Source: Pigmentiphaga litoralis (GTDB taxonomy: Bacteria > Pseudomonadota > Gammaproteobacteria > Burkholderiales > Burkholderiaceae_B). Taken from it: a DNA stretch of 64,000 nucleotides. The position numbers and the translations under genes were made by a program. The notes beneath the pieces are model-generated. The model did no database searches. It worked only from the letters and a program-made list of their open reading frames with translations, and had not been told where the DNA came from. Where the stretch lies: the NCBI RefSeq assembly GCF_014651835.1, contig NZ_BMXQ01000001.1, positions 2,184,801-2,248,800 on the forward strand, written 5' to 3'. Positions 46,521 through 55,556 of the stretch are shown in pieces. The first letter of the stretch is position 1, and each line of letters opens with the position of its first letter.

Positions 46521-47480
46521 ATGGCCCGATTCCTGACCGAAGACGATGTCTCACGTTTGCTCACCATGCCGAGGGCGCTCGACGCCGTGGAGACGGTCAT
46601 GGCCGAGATGGCGGACGGCGCCGCGCAGAACATTCCGCGGGAACGCCTGCGCACGCCCGGCACCACGCAGCACCTGCTGCAGGGACTCGTGCCCAGCGAA
46701 CATGCGGTGGGCTACAAGGTCTACACGATCAGCAAGGGCGTCGTGCGTTTCCTGCTGTACGTCTATGACACGACCGACGGGCACCTGGCCGGCATCCTGC
46801 AGGCGCAGACCTTGGGAATGATGCGCACCGGCGCGGCGAGCGGCGTCGCGACCCGGCACCTTGCCCGCCCCGATGCGGCCGTACTCGGCGTGTTCGGCAG
46901 CGGTCGGCAGGCGGTGGGCCAGATCGAAGCGGTCTGCCATGTGCGCCCCATCCGGGAGGTCAAGGTGCATGCCCGCGACCGCTTGAAATTGACGGCGTTC
47001 TGCGAAACGATGTCGCGCCGCGTCGGCATCCGCGTCAGGCCGGCCGAAGACGCCGAAGACGCGGTGCGCGGCAGCGACGTCGTCACCACCATCACGACGT
47101 CCGACGTGCCGGTATTCGACGGCGCCTGGCTTTCGCCAGGCACGCACGTCAACGCAGCCGGCGCCAATATGCTCAGCAAGCGCGAGGTCGACGAGGCGAC
47201 GCTGCGACGATGCAGCGCGGTCGTCGTCGATAGCCGCGCCGTGGCGCAAAAGGAGTGCGGCGACCTGCTGCCGCTGATCGAAAAAGGCCACCTGGGATGG
47301 GGTGACATCCACGAACTGGGCGAGGTGATGACCGGCCGGCGGCCTGGGCGGCGCCACGCCGACGACATCACGTGCTTCGAATCACTGGGACTGGCCATCC
47401 AGGACATCATCGTGGGCGCACGGTTATTGCCGCTTGCCCACGCACAAAAATTGGGTATCGATTTACCAGTGGGAATCTAG
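46521..47480 (+). CDS. ornithine cyclodeaminase/mu-crystallin family protein
   Basis: The 319-aa NAD(P)-binding protein has the family start (FLTEDDVSRLLTMPRALDAVE), the Rossmann motif LGVFGSGRQAVGQIEA and HVNAAGANMLSKREVDEATL. Members include ornithine cyclodeaminase, alanine dehydrogenase and ketimine reductases. Substrate is not determined. It begins a run of three plus-strand genes (this, a Bug receptor, a CocE-type hydrolase) opposite its LysR gene. Confidence 0.87.
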   Translation: MARFLTEDDVSRLLTMPRALDAVETVMAEMADGAAQNIPRERLRTPGTTQHLLQGLVPSEHAVGYKVYTISKGVVRFLLYVYDTTDGHLAGILQAQTLGMMRTGAASGVATRHLARPDAAVLGVFGSGRQAVGQIEAVCHVRPIREVKVHARDRLKLTAFCETMSRRVGIRVRPAEDAEDAVRGSDVVTTITTSDVPVFDGAWLSPGTHVNAAGANMLSKREVDEATLRRCSAVVVDSRAVAQKECGDLLPLIEKGHLGWGDIHELGEVMTGRRPGRRHADDITCFESLGLAIQDIIVGARLLPLAHAQKLGIDLPVGI

Positions 47481-47510
47481 ACATTCCCGCGGACACCAGA
47501 GGAGACACGC

Positions 47511-48497
47511 ATGCCCTTCATCCGCCTGCCCGGCGCGCCCGCCTTCATTCTCGCGGGTTGCCTTGGCCTTGCCTTGCCCCTGGGCGTCGAAGCCCAGGAC
47601 TATCCCAGCCGCCCGATCCGGCTGGTCGTTCCGTTCCCTGCGGGTGGCCCGACCGACGCCTATGCGCGGCTGATCGGCCAGAAACTGGGCGAGGCCTGGA
47701 AGCAGACCGTTGTCGTCGACAACAAACCGGGCGCTACCGGGCTGATCGGCAGCACGATCGTCAAGGACGCCGCTCCCGACGGATACACCCTGCTGTTCAC
47801 CTCTAACAGTGCGCAGGTGATCGGCCCGTTGCTGCACAAGCCTGCTTCGTTCGATTCGGTGGCCGACTTCACGCCGGTCACGATGGTGATCCGCTACCCG
47901 ATGTACTTCCTGGTTTCCAGTGCGCTGCCCGCCAAGACGCTGAAAGACTTCGTCGCGCTCGCCAAGCAGCGCCCCGGCAAGCTCAATTATTCGAGCGTCG
48001 GCCTGGGCAGCGGCGGCCATCTGGCCTGCGAACTGATCAACATTGCCGCCGGCATCGACACGGTTCATGTGCCGTACAAGGGCGCCGCCCCCGCGCAGGC
48101 CGCCTTGGCCGCAGGCGAGGTCGACTTCATGTGCGACTCGGTAGGGTTTTCACAGCCGATGGTCCAGGCAGGCAGGATGCGCGGCCTGGCCGTCACGGCG
48201 GCCCGCCGGTCGCCCGCGGTGCCCGATGTTCCGACCGCTGCGGAACAAGGCGTGCGCGGCCTCGAAGCCTACATCTGGACCGGCATCTTCGGGCCCAAGG
48301 GCATGCCCGACGCCATCCGCGACGCCTTGCAAGCCGAAGTGGCCCGCATCCTTGCCTTGCCCGAATTCAAGGCGCGGGCCGATAAGGACGGATCGGACAT
48401 CATTGCGGGCAGCCCCGCAAGCCTGATGCAGGACATGACTGCCGAGAAAGCCACCTGGTCCCGTGTGATCGCCGAAAAGAACATCAAGGCGCAATGA
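47511..48497 (+). CDS. Bug-family (TctC-type) receptor protein
   Basis: The 328-aa protein has a signal peptide (cleavage near GVEAQD) and Bug sequence (IRLVVPFPAGGPTDAYARLIG, VVDNKPGATGLIG, HVPYKGAAPAQAALAAGEVDF). It is 30 bp after the cyclodeaminase-like gene and overlaps or nearly touches the hydrolase gene, suggesting one operon. No membrane partners are adjacent. Confidence 0.92.
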   Translation: MPFIRLPGAPAFILAGCLGLALPLGVEAQDYPSRPIRLVVPFPAGGPTDAYARLIGQKLGEAWKQTVVVDNKPGATGLIGSTIVKDAAPDGYTLLFTSNSAQVIGPLLHKPASFDSVADFTPVTMVIRYPMYFLVSSALPAKTLKDFVALAKQRPGKLNYSSVGLGSGGHLACELINIAAGIDTVHVPYKGAAPAQAALAAGEVDFMCDSVGFSQPMVQAGRMRGLAVTAARRSPAVPDVPTAAEQGVRGLEAYIWTGIFGPKGMPDAIRDALQAEVARILALPEFKARADKDGSDIIAGSPASLMQDMTAEKATWSRVIAEKNIKAQ

Positions 48498-48523
48498 ACC
48501 GCAGCCATCCCAAGGACATTTCC

Positions 48524-50287
48524 ATGACCACGACCCACCCTTCCCTTACCCCCTTGCGGAGCGACGTGCGGGACGGCATGCGCATCGACTGGGACACGCC
48601 AATTCCCATGGACGATGGCGTCGTCCTGCGCTGCGATGTCTTTCGTCCCGACGACGACGGCGCCTATCCGGTCCTGCTGAGCTACGGCCCCTATGGCAAG
48701 GGGCTCGCCTTCCAGGAAGGCTATCGGACCGCGTGGGACATCATGGTCGAACAGCACCCCGACACTGCACGCGGATCGTCGAATGCCTACCAGAACTGGG
48801 AAGTGGTCGATCCTGAAAAGTGGGTGCCCGACGGGTATGTCTGCATCCGCATCGATTCACGCGGCGCTGGTCGGTCGCCCGGCGTGTCCGACCAGCACTC
48901 GCCACGCGAAACCCAGGACATCGTCGACTGCATCGAATGGGCCGCCGCCCAGCCCTGGTGCAGTGGCAAGGTCGGCATGAACGGGATCTCGTATTACGCG
49001 ATCAACGCCTGGCGTGCGGCCGCTCAGCAACCGCCGCATCTGGCGGCCATCTGCGCCTGGGAAGGCAACAGCGACCGCTATCGCGAGGCGACGCATCACG
49101 GCGGCATTCTGTGTGTGTTCGCCAAGAACTGGCACGAGATGCAGGTCAAGACCGTGCAGCATGGACGCGGTGAACGCGGCGCCAGAAGCACCTTCAACGG
49201 CGAATGGGTCTGCGGACCGGAGACCTTGCCCGATGACCAGCTGGCCAGCAACCGGGTGGACATGTGGCAGCAACTGCTGCAACACCCGCTGGATGATGCG
49301 TACTACCGCGAGCGATCGCCCGACTTCGACCGGATTACGGTGCCCTTCCTGTCGGCCGGGAACTGGGGCGGCCAGGGGCTGCATCTGCGCGGCAACATTG
49401 AAGCCTTCGCGCGATCAGCCTCGACCCGGAAATGGCTTGAAATGCATGGCGGCGCGCACTGGGCCGAGTTCTACACCGACTACGGCGTGACCTTGCAAAA
49501 GCGCTTTTTCGGCCACTTCCTGAAGGGCGAGGCTACGGGCTGGGAAGACCAGGCGCAGGTGCAACTGCAGATCCGCCATGTGGATCGCTTCGTCGTGCGC
49601 GGTGAACACGAATGGCCCTTGGCGCGCACGCAGTGGACCCGCTTCCATCTGAACCCCGACGATCTGAGCCTGAGCCAGGATGCGGCGCGCTCAAGCTTGA
49701 GCACACTCGATTTCGATGCCATGGGCGACGGGCTGACGTTCCGATCGCTGCCCATGACCACCGACACGGAGATCACGGGGCCGTCGGTGCTCCGGCTGAA
49801 GGTGTCGTCGTCGACGGCGGACGCCGACCTGTTTGTAGTGCTGCGCGTGTTCGATCGGGAAGACACCGAAGTCGTGTTCCATGGCGCGCTCGACCCGCAC
49901 ACGCCCGTCGGCCAAGGCTGGCTGCGCGCGTCGCACCGCAAGCAGAATGCGGCACTCAGCCTGCCCTACCGCCCCTACTACAGCCACGATGAGCTCTGGC
50001 CGCTGACCCCTGGCGAGCCGGTCGCTTTGGACGTCGAGATCTGGCCCACCTGCATCGTGGTGCCGGTCGGCTACCGGATCGCCATCACGATTCGCGGCAA
50101 GGACTACGAATGGGACGGTCCCGCGGCCACGCTGTCGAACATGAAGTACCCCATGAAAGGCTGCGGCCCGTTTGTGCACGACGATCCAGACGACCGGCCA
50201 ATGCACCTGTTCGGGGGGACGACCACGCTGCACTTTGATGACGCGGCGGATAACGCGGTGACACTGCCGGTGATCCCGGCCGCCTGA
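48524..50287 (+). CDS. CocE/NonD family hydrolase
   Basis: The 587-aa alpha/beta hydrolase has the X-Pro dipeptidyl-peptidase (S15) fold: VLRCDVFRPDDDGAYPVLLSYGPYGK, RIDSRGAGRSPG and the nucleophile elbow GMNGISYYAINAW. The histidine is probably in MHGGAHWAEFY. A C-terminal jelly-roll domain follows (ITGPSVLRLKVSSSTADADLFVVLRVFD). AAGGAC before the ATG at 48524 favours this start over an ATG at 48494 that overlaps the Bug gene. Relatives cleave esters or amides such as cocaine or beta-lactam esters; the natural substrate here is unknown. Confidence 0.88.
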   Translation: MTTTHPSLTPLRSDVRDGMRIDWDTPIPMDDGVVLRCDVFRPDDDGAYPVLLSYGPYGKGLAFQEGYRTAWDIMVEQHPDTARGSSNAYQNWEVVDPEKWVPDGYVCIRIDSRGAGRSPGVSDQHSPRETQDIVDCIEWAAAQPWCSGKVGMNGISYYAINAWRAAAQQPPHLAAICAWEGNSDRYREATHHGGILCVFAKNWHEMQVKTVQHGRGERGARSTFNGEWVCGPETLPDDQLASNRVDMWQQLLQHPLDDAYYRERSPDFDRITVPFLSAGNWGGQGLHLRGNIEAFARSASTRKWLEMHGGAHWAEFYTDYGVTLQKRFFGHFLKGEATGWEDQAQVQLQIRHVDRFVVRGEHEWPLARTQWTRFHLNPDDLSLSQDAARSSLSTLDFDAMGDGLTFRSLPMTTDTEITGPSVLRLKVSSSTADADLFVVLRVFDREDTEVVFHGALDPHTPVGQGWLRASHRKQNAALSLPYRPYYSHDELWPLTPGEPVALDVEIWPTCIVVPVGYRIAITIRGKDYEWDGPAATLSNMKYPMKGCGPFVHDDPDDRPMHLFGGTTTLHFDDAADNAVTLPVIPAA

Positions 50288-50305
50288 CCCGCCGACGGCA
50301 TTGCC

Positions 50306-51313
50306 CTACTCCGGCCGGATATTGCGTTCCTTCACGACCGTCGCCCATTTCGCCATGTCCTTCTGCAGGAAGCTGGCGAAGTCCGGGCGGGAACTGCCGA
50401 CGACTTCGACCGAGTCCCTGGCCAGGCGTTCTTTGACGTCCGGCCGCGTCACGAAGCGCACGACGTCGCGGTTGATGCGGTCCAGCACCTCGGCCGGCGT
50501 GCGGGCGGGCGCAAAGATGCCGTACCAGTTCACGGTTTCGAAGCCGGTCAGGCCGCCCTCAGCCAGCGTCGGCACGTCAGACAAGGCGGCTTCGCGCTTG
50601 CGGCCGGTACTGGCAATGGCCATCAGCTTGCCGGACCGGACATAGGGCAAGGAGGTGCTGGGGTTGTCGAAGAAGTAGCTGACCTGTCCGCCCAGCAGGT
50701 CGGGCATGGCCTGGCCGGTGCCTTTGTAGGGCACGTGGGTGACCTGGATGCCGGCAGAGGCGGCGAAAAGTTCGCTCGACATGTAGCTCATGCCGGTGTT
50801 GCCGACTGACGCGATGGTCAGCGCGCCCGGTTTGTCCTTGGCCAGGGCCACCATATCGCGCACGGTCTTGGCGGGCGCTCCAGGATGGGCGACCAGCAGC
50901 ATGGCGTTTTCAGCCACGCGCACCACGGGCACCAGATCTTTGGCCGGATCGTAGGGCAGCTTCGGGTACATGGCCGCGATGATGGCGTAGGGCGACGTCG
51001 TGAAGAGCAATGTCAAACCGTCTGGCGCGGCCTTGGCGACGGCATCGGTGCCGATTTGTGTATTTGCCCCGGGCCGGTTTTCCACAATCACCGATTTGCC
51101 CGAGGACTTGGCAAGGTCTTCGGCCAGCAGGCGTGCCACGGCATCGGTGGTGCCACCGGGTGGAAAGGGCACGATGATGCGCACCATGCCGGTGGGCCAG
51201 TCCGCCGCCGTCGCGGCAAACACGGCGGCGGGCCAGGCGGCCAGGGTGCAGAGCGTGGCCAGGGCAGTGGCCCCTGTCAGTGTGGCAAGGCCAGGGATCT
51301 TCAGGGTCAGCAT
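50306..51313 (-). CDS. Bug-family (TctC-type) receptor protein
   Basis: The 335-aa protein has a signal peptide (cleavage near VFAATAAD) and Bug segments (VRIIVPFPPGGTTDAVARLLAEDL, VIVENRPGANTQIG, HVPYKGTGQAMPDLLGGQVSY). A GGAGGAG ribosome site precedes the ATG at 51313. It follows an amidohydrolase gene on the same strand by 93 bp. It converges on the CocE-type gene with an 18-bp gap. Confidence 0.92.
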   Translation of the reverse strand: MLTLKIPGLATLTGATALATLCTLAAWPAAVFAATAADWPTGMVRIIVPFPPGGTTDAVARLLAEDLAKSSGKSVIVENRPGANTQIGTDAVAKAAPDGLTLLFTTSPYAIIAAMYPKLPYDPAKDLVPVVRVAENAMLLVAHPGAPAKTVRDMVALAKDKPGALTIASVGNTGMSYMSSELFAASAGIQVTHVPYKGTGQAMPDLLGGQVSYFFDNPSTSLPYVRSGKLMAIASTGRKREAALSDVPTLAEGGLTGFETVNWYGIFAPARTPAEVLDRINRDVVRFVTRPDVKERLARDSVEVVGSSRPDFASFLQKDMAKWATVVKERNIRPE

Positions 51314-51406
51314 GGGTGTCTCCTCCGTTTTTCCTGCGGCGCGCCCGATCTGTGCGGGCGTCGTCATCAATGTCGTGCGCGTGACCCGGCAGGCCGGGCA
51401 CACGGT

Positions 51407-52390
51407 TCAACGCGCGAATCTGGGGAACAGCGGCAGTGCATTGTCGCGAGCAATGGCTCGTTGACGGTCCGCGTCGAAGTGGGCAGGCTGCGTCAGCGCA
51501 TCAACCGTCAGGGTCGTGACCGATTCCGGCGCATAAGGCCAGTCGCTGCCAAACACGATACGGTCGGGGCGCGCCACGGCATCCAGCGATCCAAAAGTCG
51601 ACGGGCCGGCCGAGATCGCCGTGTCGTACCAGAACCGCCCAAGCCGCTCCATGATGTCGTCGGGCGACAACTGCGGCAGCCGGGGGTCGATCACCGGCGA
51701 TACCGACATGCGCCAGGATATATAGGGCAGCGCCCCGCCCGCGTGGGCAAGAATGAAGCGGATATCGGGATACCGGTCCAGGGTGCCACTGAACACCAGG
51801 TTGGCGGCGGCACGCGTGGTGTCGAACAGGAACTCCATCATGAACGCCGGGTACGGCAACTGGATGGTCCGGCTCGATGGATGGAAATTGGGGTGAATGA
51901 AGACGACCGCGCGCCGACGTGAGAGCTCGGCCATCAGCGGTTCGAAATGCGGATCGCCCAGGAAGCGTTCGCCGTAGCTCGCCAGGAGGCACACGCCGTC
52001 GAGCGCGAGGGTATCCAGCGCATAAGCGACCTCCTTGCACGCAGCATCGACATCCGGCAGCGACACCGTGGCGAACGCGCCGAAGCGGGTCGGCCGGTCG
52101 CTTATCAGGCCCGCCACATAGTCATTGCACCGCCGGGCCAGCGCAGCTGCGGCCGCGTCATCGCCAAAGTGCACCCCGGGCTGCGAGACCGACAGGATCG
52201 CGGCGGCGATGCCGTGCCGGTCCATCAACTGGATCGACGCGTCGGGAGTCCAGGCAGGGAATCCGGAACTGATGGTGGGGCCTCGGCCGGCAGCGATCAC
52301 GGCATCCTGGAAAAAGTCCGGGATGGTGTGGAAATGCACGTCGATGCGATGGGGATCGGGGGTGGATGGCTGGCGTTGCGGGTCGCTCAT
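51407..52390 (-). CDS. amidohydrolase family protein (ACMSD/decarboxylase-like)
   Basis: The 327-aa metal-dependent TIM-barrel protein has HFHTIPD-type N-terminal metal ligands (IDVHFH), VVFIHPNFHPSS, ILAHAGGALPYISWRM and the aspartate in FGSDWPYAP. These place it in the amidohydrolase-2 group that includes ACMS decarboxylase and gamma-resorcylate decarboxylase. The start at 52390 follows AGGAGA. It is divergent from a LysR gene across an excellent LysR box. Confidence 0.88.
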   Translation of the reverse strand: MSDPQRQPSTPDPHRIDVHFHTIPDFFQDAVIAAGRGPTISSGFPAWTPDASIQLMDRHGIAAAILSVSQPGVHFGDDAAAAALARRCNDYVAGLISDRPTRFGAFATVSLPDVDAACKEVAYALDTLALDGVCLLASYGERFLGDPHFEPLMAELSRRRAVVFIHPNFHPSSRTIQLPYPAFMMEFLFDTTRAAANLVFSGTLDRYPDIRFILAHAGGALPYISWRMSVSPVIDPRLPQLSPDDIMERLGRFWYDTAISAGPSTFGSLDAVARPDRIVFGSDWPYAPESVTTLTVDALTQPAHFDADRQRAIARDNALPLFPRFAR

Positions 52391-52478
52391 GGCGGCTCTC
52401 CTGAACGGCCTCGCGGCCGGGTCGTCTCTGGCCGCAGTATGGTCGCGGCGCCCTACCGCAAGCAACGGGTGCTGGGGC

Positions 52479-52491
52479 TATACCCGGTATA
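52479..52491. promoter_or_regulatory. LysR-type operator (T-N11-A palindrome)
   Basis: TATACCCGGTATA is a perfect 13-bp palindrome fitting T-N11-A. It lies 31 bp before the LysR start and 89 bp before the divergent amidohydrolase start, the usual position for autoregulation and divergent control. Confidence 0.7.
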
Positions 52492-52521
52492 GGCGGCAGG
52501 CTATATGTGCTAGTTTCGAGC

Positions 52522-53466
52522 ATGCTCAATCTTTCTGTCCGCAGCCTGGAAGTGTTCGTTGCCGTGGCCGAATCCGGCAGCTTTGTCGCGGCCGCGGATC
52601 GCCTGGGCATTACGCAGCCATCGGTCAGCGACCACATCCGATCGCTGGAGGCACGCAGCCGCACGCAACTGGTAGAGCGCCGCCGTGGCCGCGCCGGGCT
52701 ACTGACCGAGGCAGGCCTTGCGCTGCTGGCCCATGCCCGCGCCTTGCTCAGCCATGCCAGCGATCTGTCGGACGACCTGTCGCGCCGCAGCCAGTCTGCA
52801 AGCCAGCAGGTCGTGCTGGCCTGCCAGCCCGCCGTGGCCAGCCTGCTGCTGCCGCCCTGTCTGGCAGGCTTTGCGCGGGATCATCCGGCGGCGGACCTGG
52901 CGACGCTTGCGGTCGATACCGACGCGGTCGTACAGCACCTGCTGAAAGGCACGGCGGACGTCGGTTGCCTGCTTGCGCCAGAAGCCCTGCCTTCCTTGCC
53001 GTCCAACGTGATCGGTCACGAGACCTTCGTGATCGTGGCTGCGCCCACCCATCCGCTCGCGGGCCGCGCCGCCGTGCCGCCTTGCGAAGTCGCGCGCCAT
53101 CAATTCGTGCGCGCCACGCACCGCCTGGGCTTCGGTCCGCAAATGAACGCGATGCTCGCGTCGGCAGGCATTGCCGATGCCCCAGTCGTGGCCCGCGCCA
53201 CCGAGTCGGCCGTGGTCCGGGCCATGGCCATGGCAGGCGTGGGCATGTTGTGCACGCTGTCGCGCGCAGTCGAACGCGAGGTCGCGTCGGGCCTGCTGAC
53301 CGTGATCCGCATGACGGGCGAGCCGATGCAGATGGAATTGCGCCTGGCCCACACCCCCAGCCGCCGTCCCGGCGACATGGCGCTGCGGTTGATGCGGCAT
53401 GTCTCGGCGCACTTTGCGACGCCGTCCCTCGAACAGGCGCCATCGCCCGCTCACGAATTTCGTTGA
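52522..53466 (+). CDS. LysR-type transcriptional regulator
   Basis: The 314-aa protein has the helix-turn-helix ESGSFVAAADRLGITQPSVSDHIRSLE and a LysR effector domain. The ATG at 52522 begins the conserved LNLSVRSLEVFVAV; an in-frame GTG at 52507 is possible. It is divergent from the amidohydrolase/Bug pair and is its likely regulator. A Bug gene follows 75 bp downstream. Confidence 0.92.
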   Translation: MLNLSVRSLEVFVAVAESGSFVAAADRLGITQPSVSDHIRSLEARSRTQLVERRRGRAGLLTEAGLALLAHARALLSHASDLSDDLSRRSQSASQQVVLACQPAVASLLLPPCLAGFARDHPAADLATLAVDTDAVVQHLLKGTADVGCLLAPEALPSLPSNVIGHETFVIVAAPTHPLAGRAAVPPCEVARHQFVRATHRLGFGPQMNAMLASAGIADAPVVARATESAVVRAMAMAGVGMLCTLSRAVEREVASGLLTVIRMTGEPMQMELRLAHTPSRRPGDMALRLMRHVSAHFATPSLEQAPSPAHEFR

Positions 53467-53541
53467 TAAACACAACTTGTTGCGCTACCGTACTCGCCTG
53501 GACGACGAGGCACATCGATGCGTCGCGCAATGGAGGATGAC

Positions 53542-54516
53542 ATGTTCGTGTTTGCTACGCGCCCGCTGGCGTGCGCGCTGTTGGTCACGGCCGCCCTGGC
53601 CGCGCCGTCGGGTGTCAACGCCCAGACCTATCCCATGAAGCCGGTGCAGGTGATCGTGCCTTATCCGCCAGGTGGGCTGACAGACGGCATCGTGCGACAG
53701 GTGGCGCAGGGGCTGACCGAGAAGTGGAAAACAACCGTCTTCATCGAAAACAAGGGCGGCGGGGGCACCACTATCGGCACATCGTACGTCGCCCGCGCGG
53801 CGGCCGATGGCCACACGCTGCTGTTCACCAGCACGGGGTATGTGACCAACCAGGTGCTGATGAAGTCGCTGCCCTATTCGGCCGATGCCTTTACGCCGAT
53901 CGCCATGGGCGCGACTGCGCCCAACGTGTTGTACGTGCATCCGTCCGTGCCCGTGACCAGCCTGGCTGAGCTGTTGACCTATGCCAAGGCCAATCCGGGG
54001 GCACTGAAATTTGCGTCCACCGGGCATGGATCGAGCCCGCATCTGACGGCGGAGCTGTTTGCATCGAAGGCGAGGATATCGATGGTCCATGTGCCGTACA
54101 AGGGCGCGGGTCCGGCGCTGGCGGATCTGCTGGCCGGGCATGTCAATGCCATGTTCCACTTCCCGGCGTCGCTGGCGCTGGCCAAGGAAGGCAAGCTGAA
54201 GGCGATAGCCGTCGCCAGCACGAACCGGCTCAAGGAGGCGCCCGGGCTGCCGACGTTCATCGATGCGGGCGTGCCGGATGTGGTGTCGAGTTCGTGGTTC
54301 GGCTTCTTTGCGCCGGCGGCGACGCCTCAGCCGGTGAAGGACAAGCTGCACAAGGACATCATGGATGTGCTGGCCTCGCCGCGGGTGCGTGCCTTCATGG
54401 ATGAGTCGGGTCTGACCGACACGCCGATGACCCAGCCGGAGTTCGCCACCTTCATTTCCAACGAACAGGACAAGTGGGCCACCGTCATACGCGAGCGGAA
54501 GATTCCGATCGAGTGA
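53542..54516 (+). CDS. Bug-family (TctC-type) receptor protein
   Basis: The 324-aa protein has a signal peptide (cleavage near GVNAQT) and Bug segments (VQVIVPYPPGGLTDGIVRQVA, FIENKGGGGTTIGTSYVA, HVPYKGAGPALADLLAGHVNA). The start at 53542 was preferred to 53518 because GGAGG is five bases before it and the signal peptide is then typical. It converges on the SMP-30 gene with a 16-bp gap. Confidence 0.92.
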   Translation: MFVFATRPLACALLVTAALAAPSGVNAQTYPMKPVQVIVPYPPGGLTDGIVRQVAQGLTEKWKTTVFIENKGGGGTTIGTSYVARAAADGHTLLFTSTGYVTNQVLMKSLPYSADAFTPIAMGATAPNVLYVHPSVPVTSLAELLTYAKANPGALKFASTGHGSSPHLTAELFASKARISMVHVPYKGAGPALADLLAGHVNAMFHFPASLALAKEGKLKAIAVASTNRLKEAPGLPTFIDAGVPDVVSSSWFGFFAPAATPQPVKDKLHKDIMDVLASPRVRAFMDESGLTDTPMTQPEFATFISNEQDKWATVIRERKIPIE

Positions 54517-54532
54517 TCCGCGCCCGCCCCGC

Positions 54533-55414
54533 TCACCCGCGAAAGCGTGGCTCCTTGATGCCCTTCACACCCACATCCATCATCAATAACGCGCCTGCCG
54601 GTTCGGTGGCGAGTTGTTCGGGCGTCAGGCGCTGCGAATGGCTGGTGACGAACAGCGTGCCCAGATCGGCGCCGCCAAAGGCGGGACAGGTCGGGTTGGT
54701 GACGGGCAGCCGGATCACGCGATCCACGCTGCCGTCCGGCGCCAGCCGCACCAGCTCGCCCGACGCGACCATGGCCGTCCACAGGTAGCCTTCGGCATCC
54801 ACCGTCGACCCGTCGGGCCGGCCGATCTGGTGCGTCCAGTCCTTGAACACGCGGCGGTGGGTGATGCGGCCTTCGTCGATGTCGAAGTCGTAGGCCCAGA
54901 TGATCTGGATGTGCGTGTCGGCAAAATACATGGTCTTGTCATCGGGGCTCCAGGCCACCGAGTTGGGCACGACGATGCCGGTCGCCATGGGCGTCGCCTG
55001 ATAGTCCGGATCGAAACGGTACAGCGTGCCTTCGGGTTCGCGCTGCGCGTCGCGCATGCTGCCGACCCAGAAGCGGCCGCGGCGATCGCACTTGCCATCA
55101 TTGAGCCGGTTGTGCGGCAGGTCGGCTTCGGGGTGATGGATGAAGCGGGGCGGCTCGCCGGTGTCGGGGTCGTACACAAAGAAGCCGCGCTGCGTCGCAA
55201 GCAGAAAGCCCCCGGCTTCGCGCAGCGCAATGCTGCCGGTCAGCAGGCCATCGGGCAGCCGTATCGCGCGGTGCGCGCCCGTGGCGGGATCATAGGATTG
55301 CAAGGCCGGGCGCCGCACGTCGACCCACCACACCTTGTGGGTGCGATCGCACCACAGGGGCACCTCGCCAAGAATGTCCGCGCCCGCCACGGCGCATTGA
55401 ATGTCGAGGGTCAT
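54533..55414 (-). CDS. SMP-30/gluconolactonase family protein
   Basis: The 293-aa six-bladed propeller has LGEVPLWCDRTHKVWWVDV, NDGKCDRRGRFWVGSM and VPNSVAWSPDDKTMYFADT. These carry the expected metal-binding Glu, Asn and Asp residues. Members hydrolyse sugar-acid or other lactones. Acting with an MLE-type or sugar-acid route is possible but not shown. It lies downstream of a porin gene on the same strand, 142 bp away. Confidence 0.9.
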   Translation of the reverse strand: MTLDIQCAVAGADILGEVPLWCDRTHKVWWVDVRRPALQSYDPATGAHRAIRLPDGLLTGSIALREAGGFLLATQRGFFVYDPDTGEPPRFIHHPEADLPHNRLNDGKCDRRGRFWVGSMRDAQREPEGTLYRFDPDYQATPMATGIVVPNSVAWSPDDKTMYFADTHIQIIWAYDFDIDEGRITHRRVFKDWTHQIGRPDGSTVDAEGYLWTAMVASGELVRLAPDGSVDRVIRLPVTNPTCPAFGGADLGTLFVTSHSQRLTPEQLATEPAGALLMMDVGVKGIKEPRFRG

Positions 55415-55556
55415 GCTGTCGTCTCCCGGCCTGCCTTCGGCCTATCGTTGATTTTCTCAACTATATCGGAGACGGCGCCGACGCGGCAAGCGCCGCGGGT
55501 CGAGTGGTGGCTGCAGCCGTGGCTGTCCGCCGCCGCGGCCGGTCCCGTGCGCCTGC

